Shown: positions 11,248-24,935 of the stretch, in pieces
Layout of the letters: each line of letters begins with the position of its first letter
Position numbering within the stretch: the first letter of the stretch is position 1
NCBI GenBank assembly: GCA_003254905.1
Contig: QANU01086265.1
Span: 852,853 to 916,852, forward strand
Direction: 5' to 3'
Source: Nissolia schottii
Taxonomy: Eukaryota; Streptophyta; Magnoliopsida; Fabales; Fabaceae
Length of the DNA stretch: 64,000 bases
The notes under the pieces: generated by a model
What the model was told of the DNA's origin: nothing
What the model saw: only the letters and a program-made list of their open reading frames with translations
Database searches by the model: none
Position numbers and translations under genes: made by a program

Positions 11248-14200
11248 ATGATGGAGATATCACATAATTTGGTATTAAGACAGGTTGTGGCATATGTTCT
11301 TTGTTTGTGTATATTTATCAGATCAGCTTCTGCAAGTAAAGGTTAGTAAATATTTTTTATCAGATCATCATATCTATTATCTACTAGATAATTATAGCCA
11401 CTAGGTTAGTGTAAACATGACCTCTATGGCCAAGGCCTAAAATTGAGCACCATTACTAATGAAAATAAAAAAACTTTCTTGTTTGCATTAATATTTGCAT
11501 TCTTTAATATTCTCAACATCTTAAAATCACTTGACACTTAGTTTTGGGAGGAAAATCAAGTTTGCACAAGATGTATAATATGTAACATTTTCTCTGCAGG
11601 GTTTGAGAGCATAGCATGCTGTGCTGATTCAAACTATACAGATCTGGCGACCAACTTAAACTACACCTCAGATTACACTTGGTTCCCGGATAAAACAAGT
11701 TGCAGACCTGTAACCACTGTGTTAAACGATACAAGCCATGAAAGATTGCGAGTTTTCGATGTAGATGAGGGAAAGAGATGTTATAGTTTGTCGACAATCA
11801 AGGGCCAAGTGCATCTGATAAGGGCCACATTTCCACTTGACAGTTCACTAAGCGAAAATTCAGAATCTTCCTTTGATGTTTCCATTGGGGTAACAAGATT
11901 AGGTGCAGTGAGATCATCCCAGGACTTGAAAATTGAAGGAGTTTTCAGGGCCACAAAAGACAACATAGACTTCTGCTTAGTGACAGAGGAGGGTACTTAT
12001 CCCTATATCTCTCAACTTGAATTAAGGCCACTGCCTGAAGTTTATCTGCAGGGTTTGCCTTCTAGTGTTTTGAAGCTGATCAGCAGAATTAATCTTGGGG
12101 GAAAGGAAGATGACATAAGGTATGTTATGTGAATCCACTCCCTTTTGTGGTAAGAATATGAGGATTAGGGGCTATCGCATGTTTTGCTACTGGTAGAAGC
12201 ATACTCATGCAGAATTGCACTGAGTAGATATTAACTACATATAAATTCAATATTTTTCTATGTAGAGAGCATGTAGTTGCAATTTATGTTATGCCTGAAC
12301 ATGCTTTAGACTAACTGAAACCAAGAAGCATGACAGAAGTCATGCTTCACTTTATGGCAAGAACTGTAGTATGGTAGTACACCTCTGGTGTATGACTAGT
12401 CTATGACATTTGCTTTACTCTAAAATTAAAAAAAAAAAAACCATCTTTTTGGTGCAATGAGAAGCACATGGAATCCTGAGTGAAAATAAAAATAAATAAA
12501 GAAACAAGTTGTAAGAGATCCATGGCTTAATCCTATTATAATTTGCAACTAACAACTATTGCCACTTCAGATTTTGGTAACTTTAAGTCATGCTAGGAGA
12601 AGGATGTGGATGTCATTGTGTTATATCCTAAGTTTAATATTAAGTGATTTGTGAAGTGTTTGGTTTGTAGCTTTGCTTATTTTCTCTATTGTTGTTGACT
12701 AGCTACACGGACAAAAGGGTCTTATGGGCATTTACTGGTTTTAGGTACCCAGTTGACCAAAGTGATAGAATATGGGAAAAAACTACAAGTCCATACACTC
12801 CTATACCATTCAATGTCAGCATTTTGGACAAAAAACCAAATGTGGCACCTCCTCTCCAAGTCTTACAAACAGCTGTGACCAACCCTGACAATTTGGAGTT
12901 CAGCCACAGTGGACTTGAGGCTGAGGATTATGAATACCTTGTGTTCCTCTACTTCCTTGAGCTAGATAGCAGCGTTAGAGCAGGCCAAAGAGTGTTTGAC
13001 ATCTATGTTGACAGTGAGATTAAGAAGGCTGGATTTGATACATTTGGTGAAGGTTCCAACTATAGACACATTGCCTTGAATGTTTCAGCAAAGGGATCGC
13101 TTAATCTGACATTGGCCAAGGCATCTGGATCTAAGTATGGACCCTCTTGTAATGCTTATGAGATCCTGCAGGTGCGGCCACGGAAAGAAGAGACCAACCA
13201 ATCAGATTGTAAGTGTAACTGAAGGCCCCTCATATCTCTCCTTGTCTTACTTTGTCTATTTTAAACAAGCAGATTCTTTTTTCTTCAGTGGAAGCAATTT
13301 TGAAGGTGAGAGAAGAATTGTTGATTCAAAACCAAGACAACAAAGTGCTAGAGAGTTGGACAGGAGACCCTTGTGTTCTTTACTCCTGGCAAGGAATATC
13401 ATGTGAACTTACAAATGGTCCACCTGTTATCACTAAGCTGTATGTCCTTCAACCCTTTTGAAAATGCTGCCAATTTTGTCAAACTGAGAATATGGATTGC
13501 ATGTGCATTTATTAACCAATCAATATCTCTTGCTAAGCAGGATTAATTTTGTAGGAAAAGCCAAGTCTTTTGTGTGCTGATAACTTGATCATTTTCTACA
13601 TTTTTTTTTTTGGTGGCTTCTAAGGATTTCATTGTCATGTATCATATTATTCTTTTCCAGGGATCTTTCCTCAAGTGATTTCAAAGGACCACTTCCATCC
13701 AGTGCCACTGAGTTAACAAACTTACAAATATTGTATGGCTCCCAAACCTTTTTTGTTCGAGTGCTAGCCATTGCGTTTTGTATTCTAGGACTCATGCATT
13801 TCTGTGATCATTTTGTTATCCGCAGGAACCTTAGCCACAACAGCTTCCATGGCTATATCCCCTCATTTCCGGGTTCCTCAGTGCTAGCATCAGTGTAATG
13901 ACCCCCCCCCCCCTTCAGTGTTATTTTTGTTTAGATATGCTTCTTGATCATTAATACTTTCCAATTAAGGTTTTTCTCCTTGAGACCCCATCCCAAATCA
14001 TAGTATGTGCAAAAGTACTAGTCACATTGTCCTTTTGAATAAACCTTGGGAGGATACTCCTTGACATTATCATCATTTGTATATTGTTCGTTTTCCTACT
14101 ACCTTCACTTAGATCCCAATCATAGAGCAATTTGCTTCTTTTGTTAGTTTATAAAAGAAAATTTTACCACTGAAATTTTTTTCCAAATGTTGATTAATTT

Positions 14201-17200
14201 AAATTTTTGGAACAGAGATCTGAGCTACAATGATCTTGTTGGATCGCTTCCCCAATCATTTAACTCATTGCCACATTTAAAATCAATGTAAGTTTTACGT
14301 GTTGGTGTCCTGCTTCATCTATATCAAGAAGTCTGTTTCTTCTAATCACAGTAAAAAATTTTCAACATAGCTTCCATTGGTTTAGCTTGTATTTTATTTA
14401 TTTCTTTCCAGATACTTTGGTTGCAATGAACGCATGGGCAATGGAGTTCAAGGAGAGTTGAACAGTTCAATCAGGACTGAGTAAGAAGTATCCTCTTAAA
14501 CAAACAATAGAAGTTTCAAAATAAAGGAAAGAAATTTTGATTGTTTTTCACATTGATTGATATTTTCAGTAATGGAAGATGCCAGCAAGGAGATCAGTTT
14601 CCACAACAAGTAATCATTATTGCCTCTGTTGCATGTGGATCACTCTTGATTGCTTTGGCTGTTGGAACTCTTTTCTTTTGCCGCTATAAACAAAGATTGA
14701 TTCCATTGGATGCATTTGGTGGAAAAAGCAACCCAATGGCAACAAGTAGGCATTGTTATCTTCTATAATCTTTGGTATCTTAGGTCTTTGTGCATCCAAA
14801 CAACCTCATTTAGAATAGCAAAATCAAAATTATTATCCATCTTAGTTTACAAGTGATCTCATATCACTTGGTCAATGGTATTGAAAAGCGTTGCCTATAG
14901 TGTAATGAGTTTTGCTAACCAATGCCCTAAGACCATTGGTTAAGGAGTCAACAATAGAAGGTTTTCCAAGTTTCTAATACATTCAATGTATTAGAAACTT
15001 AATTGTCTCACTTTTGAATGCAAACACTTCCATTCTTGGTTGCCTAGTGAAATCCTAATGTAATTCATGGTTTTACATATGGAGAAATTAGTTTTGAACT
15101 TTTATTGATTTTTTGTACAAAATGAAAGATACGTCCATGTGGGCCAATGTTTTCAGATATAGATTGAACCGACAAAAAGGGTTCAAGGCTCAAAGGTTTA
15201 CATTCTGGTTGAACTGGGATAATAAATATAATCACATATTTATGCATAAATGTGTGGTTATCTAGCATAGTGTGAGCATGAAAGCAATGCAGATGTAGTT
15301 TTCCACATAGTAGGCTCATATTTTTTACAATATACACTGATATATTGCATTCTGACTTATATTTCTGCCAAAAAAAAAAAAAATGCAGATGTAATTTTCT
15401 CTTTGAACAGCATAGATGATTTCTTCATAAAGTCCATGTCAATTAAAGCATTCACTTTGGAATATATAGAAGTGGCCACTGAGAAGTATAAGACTTTGAT
15501 AGGGGAAGGAGGGTTTGGATCTGTCTACCGGGGCACTCTCGAAAATGGTCCAGAAGTGGCAGTGAAGGTTCGGTCAGCCACATCAACACAGGGAACTCGA
15601 GAATTTGATAACGAGGTGTATACAATTGTTGTTTCAAGTTTATTTGTTGTATCAAAGTTCTAATGATAGTTTCCTAGCTACAAAATTTTTTAGGTAGTGC
15701 ATAATAATGCACGAGTCATGACATACCAAGGTGGTGGTAGCTTTTGAATAACTGTCAAGTTTTTCGCATTTTAGAGCTTTTGAATATATGTTAACTTCGA
15801 ATACCAAGGTGGTGGTAGCTTTATTAAGATCAGCATATCTGAAACGGAGGGAGTAACTTCCATGCTTTTTTCCTTCTTCCCCACTTCTCTAAACCAAAAT
15901 GAAATTTGAATGCTCCTAGTTTCTACACCTTGCCATCTGACTAGTCTATGATGCTCCTTGCAGCTAAACCTGCTTTCTGCAATAAGGCATGAGAACCTGG
16001 TGCCTCTTGTTGGATATTGTAATGAAAATGATCAACAAATTCTGGTGTACCCTTTTATGTCCAATGGCTCACTGCAGGATAGACTATATGGTATAATTCT
16101 TTCAGACAAAATGTCTTTGACTGATTACTTGTATTTCTAAAGTTTAACTTGACAACAGGGGAACCAGCAAAGAGAAAAATATTAGACTGGCCAACAAGGC
16201 TATCGATCGCTCTTGGTGCGGCTCGAGGCAAGTAAATTTGGTGCTCTTCTTTTTACCAACTTGTTCCAAAATACAAATATCTACATATTCCTTAGATCAA
16301 CTTAGGAAGGAGAAAAATCCCATGTAAGATTGACACAAAAAACTGATTTGCATCAATGGTGAAGGCTAACATGATCTACTCGGTTGCTGACCTAACTGAC
16401 TGTACTAAGATTACATATATAAGATGTTAGGGCCATCAGAATATTTACTAGGTTTCTGATTGAGCAGGTTTGGCATATCTTCACACGTTTCCGGGACGTT
16501 CTGTCATCCATAGGGATGTAAAATCAAGCAACATACTTTTGGATCACAGCATGTGTGCTAAGGTAGCAGACTTTGGTTTCTCAAAGTATGCTCCTCAAGA
16601 AGGGGACAGTGCTGTTTCTCTTGAAGTAAGAGGAACTGCAGGATATCTTGACCCTGAGTGAGTGATCTTAACCTGAGCTTTTATACTGGTTTCTTGTCTC
16701 ACTTTGAGAAAAAGATTCATTTAAGTTCAAACACAAAGGTTTTGTGGAATGGTAGCCAGAGCAGGAAGGAAAAAAAAAAAAAAAAAAAAAAAAACAAAAA
16801 TCACTTGCAAAAATGACTGGCCAAACTCTCCTATTTCATGAAACTAGACTTGCATATTGTCACACATAATTATGAATAAGTGCATATTATAAGGAAACGA
16901 TACGATGAAAACCTGATACATCTAGTCCTATATGTTTCACGTGTTGCATTGTGCAACCATGACCTGAATAAATTTTTACAATAGCTGATCCCTATGCAGG
17001 TACTACACAACACAACAATTATCTGCAAAGAGTGATGTGTTCAGCTTTGGTGTGGTACTCCTTGAAATTGTGAGTGGCAGGGAACCTCTCAACATCCATA
17101 GACCCCGGAACGAGTGGAGCTTGGTTGAATGGGTATGGCCCCGGAAACACTAGAGTCATAGGAAATAGCTAAGCATTAATTAATTACAATTGTTCTTGTA

Positions 17201-17588
17201 TGTAGAGCAGGGCCCTAAGAAAGAGTAGTTATTTCAATGAATGCAGGCAAAACCACACATAAGGGCATCAAAGATTGAGGAGATTGTTGATCCGGGCATC
17301 AAGGGAGGATACCATGCGGAAGCAATGTGGAGAGTGGTGGAAGTAGCACTGCAATGTGTTGAGCCCTTCTCAACACATAGGCCATCCATGGAAGACGTTG
17401 TGCGTGAGTTGGAGGATGCTCTAATCATAGAGAACAATGCATCAGAATACATGAAGTCCATAGAGAGCCTCGGAGGGTCCAACCGCCACTCCATTGTCAT
17501 AGAGAAAAGGGTGCTACCCTCAGCTTCATCGACATCAGAATCAACAACCATCACAGCCCAAACCTTGACCCACCCACAGCCGAGATAG
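11248..17588 (+). CDS. SYMRK: Symbiosis receptor-like kinase (SYMRK / DMI2 / NORK orthologue), 15 exons
   Basis: Exons: 11248-11341, 11600-12119, 12745-13208, 13289-13439, 13661-13732, 13826-13894, 14216-14287, 14412-14480, 14570-14745, 15389-15615, 15964-16090, 16159-16227, 16468-16657, 17000-17132, 17247-17588. All phases agree and give 924 residues, the usual SYMRK length. Order: signal peptide (about 1-30), malectin-like domain, GDPC motif (385-388), three LRRs on separate 69-72-nt exons, one membrane helix (about 518-541), and kinase. In the kinase, the GEGGFGSVY loop is followed by Lys622 (VAVK), HRD Asp720 and DFG Asp738, so it is an active RD type. The C-terminus ends in HPQPR as in legume orthologues. 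In other plants the protein acts at the plasma membrane with LysM receptors in the common pathway for mycorrhiza and nodulation. Intron 12 uses a GC donor. The first of two adjacent ATGs was taken as the start. Confidence 0.97.
15727..15855. mobile_element. Short direct repeats and Stowaway-like end inside SYMRK intron 10
   Basis: ATACCAAGGTGGTGGTAGCT occurs twice, near 15,724 and 15,801, about 77 bp apart. Just downstream, 15,838-15,855 reads TCTGAAACGGAGGGAGTA, which matches the terminal sequence of Stowaway MITEs (CTCCCTCCGTTTC in reverse) next to TA. No partner end is visible. It looks like a decayed MITE within the intron. The coding exons on either side are intact. Confidence 0.5.
16228..16467 (+). 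other. Non-canonical GC-AG intron (SYMRK intron 12)
   Basis: The exon ends CTCGAG and the intron begins GCAAGT, the consensus for a GC donor. It ends in GAGCAG. Only this junction keeps the reading frame through the kinase sequence ALGAARGLAYLH. The nearest GT (16,232) would add four bases and shift the frame. Confidence 0.85.
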
Positions 17589-19980
17589 ACATGAACTGTT
17601 TTTGTCGTTTAACATTCTAACTAGTAAAGGAGGAGAAAACATTTGGGAATGCACTTTCAGCGACTCTATGCACCTTGAAACTAAACTCCATTGCTCAACC
17701 ACTCCTTTTCTTGGGTGAAATAGTTCAATTTATTCAAATAAATTAATATATATTTTAAATATAATTATAAAAATAAATAAATATTTAATAACTAATGTAA
17801 AAAATAATTGCATAGATACTATTCTAACCTAGTGATAAAACTTTGTAATAATAGGAAAAATAAATACCCCATAAAAAGGTGTATGATTTTTAAATGAGGT
17901 TGATAAAGAAAATGAACAATGATGGGTGGTATATATATTACGTAATGTGTATGCAACTAATTTTATTTATATTTAAATGATTTTGCAATTATCTTCTTAG
18001 GTAACAATTTATGAAGAAAATGATAATCGAAAAATTGCATAGATAAACTAAGACTTATATTATACTTAATTTGATGCTAAAATATAATAATGATATCTCT
18101 TGCTAAAATTTGTATGCATAAAAAAAATTACATAATTAAGAAAGGACAAAATATTTTCAATAAATCTTAAATGGAATAAATATTTATGTTGCATATCTCT
18201 CTTAGCATTACTAAATTATGATATTTTTACATTTTAGAGTGATACTTATTTTGCTAACTCATATCACATTTTGGATGCCATTTTAAATCAAGTCATCCTT
18301 TCTATAGGAGTTTCCTTTTTTTTTTCCCCCTATGTTTTCATTGTAATTAGTATAGGAATTGGTACACAAAAGAGCATTTAAAATAACTATGTGTAGTATG
18401 AGATTTGAGGAAATGAAAGCTATGTATGGTGAGATAGAAATGTAAGTTATGCCGGTATAGATTAATTTGTGTTTTTGAATTTCATATTCCATAACCATCT
18501 ATCAATTTTAGAGAATAAACAATATCATTTAGTAATAATAATAATAATGGCATTGTAAGATCCTGATTTAGGAAAAAAAAAATCAAGTGAAAAAATGAAG
18601 AATAAACAATATCATTTAACAATGATAATAATATTGTAGGCTTTTGATTTAGAAAATCTTAAAGTACGCAAAAGAATTGTACTGTACGAAATTTGTATCA
18701 TAATCCCATATTTTATGAAATGAATTCAAATAGCTTAATTGCGCAATGGCATACTATACACATAATCAACAAATATATAAATTTCTTAAAAAAATTAATA
18801 TACAATCAAAGTATTAAATTTTCACCAAGTCCATAAACATCTTCTGATGAAGTTGTCTTATCTCTATACCTCATTTGTTCCCGCGCACTATTTAACATGC
18901 TAAGTTTTGTAGCTTGGTATGTTAAACTAAATAACCTTCTACCAATTGCAAGACACAACAGAAAAATCAAAACATTAAGATTGACTATAATTACTCTTAG
19001 CATACTAAACAAAAACTAAATAATCTAAAAGAGGACAATCATCACTAACTTGTATCGGAACAACGCAACAAAACACCACAATTTCCTCTTGAAACCAATC
19101 AATAATCCACCTCTAAGGAAACATTACAATGAATACAATTTGAATGTTTAGCTCTTCTATAATGCAATAGACTGAAACAATGTAAAGAGTAGACCCATTG
19201 AGTCTTTAGCAATGCAAATTGATGCAACATTTCACCTTTCAAATGAGAACATGTCCATACTATTGAAATTGCGACTCTCCGAATTAATTCTAAATTTCAT
19301 TTTGAAAACACTTGGAAGACCCATGATTCACATACCTCAATTGCAAGCAATACCATAGCCAGGAAAGTAATGCATGCATGTTTGTATTGCAAAGTATCAA
19401 ATGAAGAAACTAAAAGGGAAGTATGAGATGAACCAATCAAGCTCTTAAATCTCTGAGTTAAACAACTTGGGATCACCTACAGAGAAACACAAGCATGTCA
19501 ACAAATTGTGCTTGAAAAAGAAATAGCAATAGAGGAGAAAGGGAATGTTGGGCAGTGACGGAGAAGGGGTTGCATGAAATGGTAAAAGGGAAACATGGAA
19601 CTGGGAAGAACTACTGGGATTTTAGGAAAAAATGATGATAGATTAAAATACAAGTTTAGAAAGGAAAATGGCGCAAATGAGGTTTGAAGTGGGTAAATGA
19701 GGAGAGTCTATACTGACATGACACATGCTAAGAGAAATGTATAGAGATTTATATATTATAAATAGATGAGAGTGAAACAATATTGCATCAAATGGAATTA
19801 TAAGCAAGATTTTGGATTGTCAAAGACTAGAAATAGCTGGACTAACATCCAAGTGTTAATGGGAGAATCCTCGAAGTTCAAGCAAACAACTGTCAATAGT
19901 TCTTTGTCTTATTTGCTTTGGGAGGCACGTTTATGTATACCAAGACTTAACACTAAATACAAATTTTTTCTCACAGAAAC
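17589..19980. other. Intergenic, with a short imperfect tandem repeat
   Basis: This is SYMRK 3' flank followed by AT-rich DNA. GAATAAACAATATCATTTA occurs at 18,513 and 18,600, each followed by AAT-rich and GATTTAG tracts, giving an imperfect tandem pair spanning 18,513-18,652. No gene recognised. Confidence 0.55.
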
Positions 19981-19991
19981 ATATCTCACTT

Positions 19992-20184
19992 TTTTTTTTT
20001 TTAGGTTGCTTACCCGGTATCTAAGGCTTAGCTTTGACTAATCCGGGTCGACCCGGGTCGCGCACCTGGCTATGGCGGGTGAGTCTCCCAGTGGGAATAA
20101 CTGCGTACACAAGGTCTCGAACTCGGGACCTTGCTTAAGCGATACCAAGCCGCTTACCACTTGGACCAACTCCCGTTGGTTAAT
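19992..20184 (-). mobile_element. tRNA-derived SINE, copy 3, reverse orientation
   Basis: This is the reverse complement of the other two SINE copies: poly-T first, then the CCCGGGTCGACC-type body and the B and A boxes. It is flanked by ATATCTCACTTTT at 19,981-19,993 and 20,185-20,197; the poly-T tail overlaps the duplication by a base or two. Confidence 0.9.
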
Positions 20185-20197
20185 ATATCTCACTTTT

Positions 20198-20999
20198 GAC
20201 TGCATATCTCGATACTCATCCGCACTGACATTAATGTACAATATATACATATCTCAATGCTCATTTGCACTCACATTAATATGTTGTGTTTATAACTAAC
20301 AAGTTGTTAAGAAAAGTGGTATGCAGCTTAGTCACCTGGCAATCAAGCCATTTCCAACCCAAGCCGAAATATTTGGATTCATTGTTTCTTCCGTTCATGA
20401 GGACATGGATGTCGAAACAGTTATAAGAATGTTGCGACGCTGTCTTTAGGAGGCATTTATTAAACTAAATCGGGTTGCTTCAGCTCTTAAACTCCAAAAA
20501 GAGTTATTGTGTCATATTTTGTGAAACAAAACACCGGGAGCCTTGTATTTCTTTTCTTAAAAGTTGTCATTCAAATCTAAAACATGAATCGTTTCAATGT
20601 TTTGGGAATTAAGAAATTGTTATATATAGGGGATTGGTTTAGCCCAAACATTTTTTTTTTAAGCATCTCAGATAAGTGAACGAACATAATATGTTACTAG
20701 TTCATTTGAGAAAATAACAAGTTATTTTTGTTCAAGGTTGTTAAACTCGAGAGTTTAAGTAAACTCGTGTAGCCTCAACAAACTCGAACTGTAAACTCGT
20801 AACGTAAAAAAATATGTTATATATAAACAATATAATTAGAAACTGAACATGATTAAATATTGTATTTATAATTTAAATTGAATAATGTTAACTTTAAATT
20901 AAATTAATGAAAGAAATATCATAAAATACACTTTAATGCATGACATGCATGACACTTAGTTATTATGTGATACTTTATTCTGTACGTGTATTATTTTAT
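20198..20999. other. Intergenic, no gene recognised
   Basis: AT-rich with scattered short repeats, for example ATACATATCTCAATGCTCAT-like words near 20,240-20,270. No coding evidence. Confidence 0.45.
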
Positions 21000-22075
21000 A
21001 GTTCGGTAAATCAGTGTAAGAACTAATGACCACGATCACAATCTTAAATTCTTAAACTAATTACACTCACCAAATTGCATAACCTAATTTAATCAGATTA
21101 AACTATTCTCTTTTATTGGCTCGAATAAGATTAATTAATCAATTAATTTACCAATTCCAAAAACCCTAACTTAGCAAACTCATGCATCGTAGAGACTCAC
21201 TACACCAAGAATACTCTAATTAATAACAAATGATCATCATATTACTAATTAGAGAAAAAGAAGAAGAAGAATTAAGAACCATGAACATACATAATAAATC
21301 AGAGCCTCAATTTAGCCCTTATTCTTTACTTTACCTATTAGGGAACTACTCTTCCATGGGTGGAGATTAAAAACTTATAAATTAAAAAGTCTAAATAAAG
21401 AGTAACAAAAATTAAAGAGACAAACCTAAATAAATTAAAGAGAAGCGGTTGCTAAATTTGAGTTCAACGGAAGAACTTATACGTCAATGTGAGTGCTTCC
21501 AAAAACTCAAAATCCTAGCTAAAAGAAAGTGAAAAAACTATCTAACAAAATTCTAAAATGCAAAATAATATAGAGAGAGGTGTAGAGATAACAAGAGATG
21601 TTCCTACTCTCCACCCTATGCCCATTTATAAGATAAAAAGGACTAAAATTAGGGTTATAGGTCTGCAACATGCATAAGAGGTCATTCTGTTGAGCGCATT
21701 AGCGCTTGAGGGCGGCTGCAAATGCTTTGGCAATTTTTTTCCAATTTCAGTTGCCAATCACTGAACCGCTACAACGCTTGATGACCACTACAACAGTCTC
21801 CAATGCCTCCAAAATTCTGTTGTAGCTCTGCTTGCTCTTCCTTTTCACTAGTTCTTGATTCCTGTGACTTTAACAACTCAAACAAGAGAAGTCAAATGCA
21901 TAGGTTACTCAATAAATAAAATACTCAAGAAGGTGTTTTAAATCGCATATTTTCCAAATTATTCACAAGGAGGACTAAATGCAAAACAAGGTAATTAAGC
22001 GTCTAAATTATACATTTTTTAGGCTACAATATTCAATTATAAAGGGATAAATTGGGGCACAGAAGCCTGCTATCA
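21000..22075 (-). mobile_element. Probable degenerate LTR (Ty3-like), minus strand
   Basis: On the minus strand the right end reads TGATAGCAGGC from 22,075, a plausible LTR start. The body has the same flavour as the LTR at the window start: ACCCTAACTTAGCAAACTC-type tracts, a short GC-rich palindromic-word patch near 21,690-21,790 (AGCGCATTAGCGCTTGAG), and a TTATAAG TATA-like box. I could not find a matching target duplication. The left limit near 21,000 is approximate. Confidence 0.4.
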
Positions 22076-24811
22076 CCGGTCCATTGGAAATGTTGATGGG
22101 TCTAGCTCAAACTTTTAACAAAAAGAGATATGGCTTTTTTTTTTTGTTGATTTTGGGCTACATCCCATATATTTGCCACAAATCTGGGATTTTTGAAGAA
22201 AAGAAGATGACAGCAGGGTTCAAACAGTGGGACCTAGGAATAGTTTTTTTATTTTTTATTTTATGTACTTGGGCAGGAAAAAAAGTTTTTCTTTTAACCT
22301 TGAGGACAAGGATAATGTGAAAGGGATTGGAGTGTTAGATAGGAATATTAGGATAATTAAGATATTATAGGGTATCATGATGAGGAGGAATATTTAAAAA
22401 AATATTCATTATAATAAATTAAGGTGTGACACATGTCACTAAGAAGGTTTTAGAATAGGTTCTAGTTATTATATATCTACCTTTTTATGATGACAAAATG
22501 GATCAATGGAGAAATTTTTTTTTTCAATTACTATGATTATCTTTTATAGCTTTTAGCATCTTCTAGCCATAGATTAATGATTTAGTTTTCTTTTTGTAAC
22601 AGTAATCAACTTAAATGCCATAAATAATTACCATTAATTTTGTTACGTATTAGTAGCATGCTTGATAGCTCGCCATGTATGCATGTAGGAGTTTCTAATT
22701 GTATATGTATAAGATATAAGATAAGAGATATATTCTTTTTAAGAACAAAATATTAAATAATATGAGTCACGAAGTATAGATTGACAAAGTATATCACCAC
22801 ATAAATGTGGGATAATAGAGTGAACAAAACAATGATATAGGGAGTGAGTATGAGACGCATACAACTGACAGAGAATGGTGATGAGCACACTTATAACTTA
22901 CAAATGTGACCACTAAGAGCAAATAAAAGACAATCAGCCACCGAAGACCAATGATGATAAGTGCAACAATGAAAAAAAAACGTGAAAATCTTTCTTTTTT
23001 ATTTTTAGCATTTGAAAACTCTTTTTATAGTATTTTACCTAATTTAAAGTTTAGGTTGAATTTAACAAGATTTCATTCAGTAAAAATGTAAAATCATAGA
23101 ATTTTAGGTTTCGAGACAAATTTTGAAAAACTATGGTTGAATCAAGAAATATATATTGCAGCTGATGATGGCTTAAAAAACAAGGTGCAAATGCTATACA
23201 ACGCAGACGTCAAACGACAATGTCTTCTCTGCTTCACCACTTCACAGAGTACCATGTCCCCACAAGCATAGGTAGGTGCAACTAGTGGAGCTGTGACTGT
23301 GAGCAAGCATGTGAAGTGATTGCACCAAAATCCATGGCATATCCCCCATTCTCATTATTTATTGTTCTTTTTAATGTTTATTTCTATCCTCTTTAATGAT
23401 AAATGACTTTGTTCAAAATGTTAATTCATGCATATCTATAATATCTAGTTAGTTTTCAAGTGGTGTTTTTGAATTTTATTTACAACTTCTTCCAAAATTT
23501 ACATACGTTCACATGAGATGAAGTTTTGTGTAATTTATATATGAAGCTCGTCACCAATTAAAAACTTCTCACTATTTTTATTTCGATCCCAACCGAACAT
23601 ACTCTTGAAAAAAGTGCCATGTCATACATGGTGAAGGATGCTGAGTAAATTTTTAAATCTTAGGGAACTACTTTATAAGTTTTTTTTTTTTTTTCTCATT
23701 TCAGAGATTAGTTGGAGATTTTGTCTATAAATAAAATTACCAAATAAACAACCATACTCATTAGCCTTTGGATCCATTATTACAAGCAATGATTGGAAGG
23801 AGATTATCGATTGCAATTGTGCATTACCTTTTGTTGGTAACTAACGACTGTATTATTGCAAATGATCAGCTTACCGTACATGTATATATTTGAAAATATA
23901 TAGAAGCTAGCCCAAATTAATTTTCTTGTGGTAAGGAATAGAGTGACCAAGAAACCTGTTCATAATAACATTTTTTTGTTGCTGTAAAGAAAGGTAATAA
24001 AAATTTCTCCGGCTTGGACAAAACAAAAAGCATAATCTATAAAATTAAGCTGTATATAATGTGCAAATATATTCATTGTTATTAAACAAGTGTAATGAAG
24101 GGGTAGTTTGATATGAATAATTCATAATTATTGCCTGTACCTTATTTTCTTTTTCGCAATCATGTCTTTAAATTCAAACTAACAATAATTTAGCACACAA
24201 TCATAATCACATATATATAACACATGGGCAAGTGAGATTGGTAGGGACCATTGTGAGATGGTCTTAAATCCTTGAGATTGATTTCTATTAGTGTTGGTTT
24301 AATTTTTAACCACAAATTATTCTCAGTGACAGAGTGTTAGTGAAACAAAATGTCCAAATAGGATAAACCCAATGCAAGAACTAATACAGAAAATGTCAAT
24401 TTCTTCTCGACCAATTTCATTATTAATACATATCTAGACACTTAAATCATGATTATCATAATATAAATAAATCTAAATTTCAAATATGTAAATGTTAAGT
24501 TAAAACAAATACCCTAGCTAACTATCACACTCTTAGAGGTGTCTATAATTCAGCAAGAGATTAGTCTTCAGACTCGTATTGATAAATATCTTAATCGCAT
24601 AAAAAAAAACACTAATTTTTAGATAACATTAATTTACGTAAGATTCACCTAACCAAAATTCAAACTTATTTAAACCCTTATTGTTTACCTGAAAAAAACG
24701 TAACATTTTCCCACAAAAGATTGATCACATTATGAAAACTAAATGAAAAATAATTATTGATTACTTTACGGAAATCATCATATTTTATGGAAGTATAGTA
24801 CTCAATCTAAA
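22076..24811. other. Intergenic, no gene recognised
   Basis: AT-rich DNA with only chance frames, such as one at 22,084-22,320 rich in homopolymer-encoded Phe and Lys. The end of this stretch leads into the promoter of the gene at 24,936. Confidence 0.5.
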
Positions 24812-24820
24812 TATAAATAG
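24812..24820 (+). promoter_or_regulatory. TATA box of the small gene at 24,936
   Basis: TATAAATAG lies 116 bases before the ATG. A start of transcription about 30 bases downstream would give a 5' UTR of roughly 90 bases, which is ordinary for plants. Confidence 0.6.
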
Positions 24821-24935
24821 CGACTAAATCCTCATCCAACTCGCTGAGAAAACAAAAGTAAGAAGCTGTAGTGAAACAAACACAGCCACCTCAAAAAACA
24901 AAATTAGATTGAATCAACATCACATTACTCTTCAA

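Noticed and set aside
16232-16233. GT donor for SYMRK intron 12
   Set aside because: Using it adds four bases to exon 12 and breaks the kinase frame. The GC donor at 16,228 fits both frame and consensus.
24909-24935. Upstream extension of the small gene at 24,936
   Set aside because: The added frame opens with TTG, not ATG. The ATG at 24,936 fits the conserved N-terminus.
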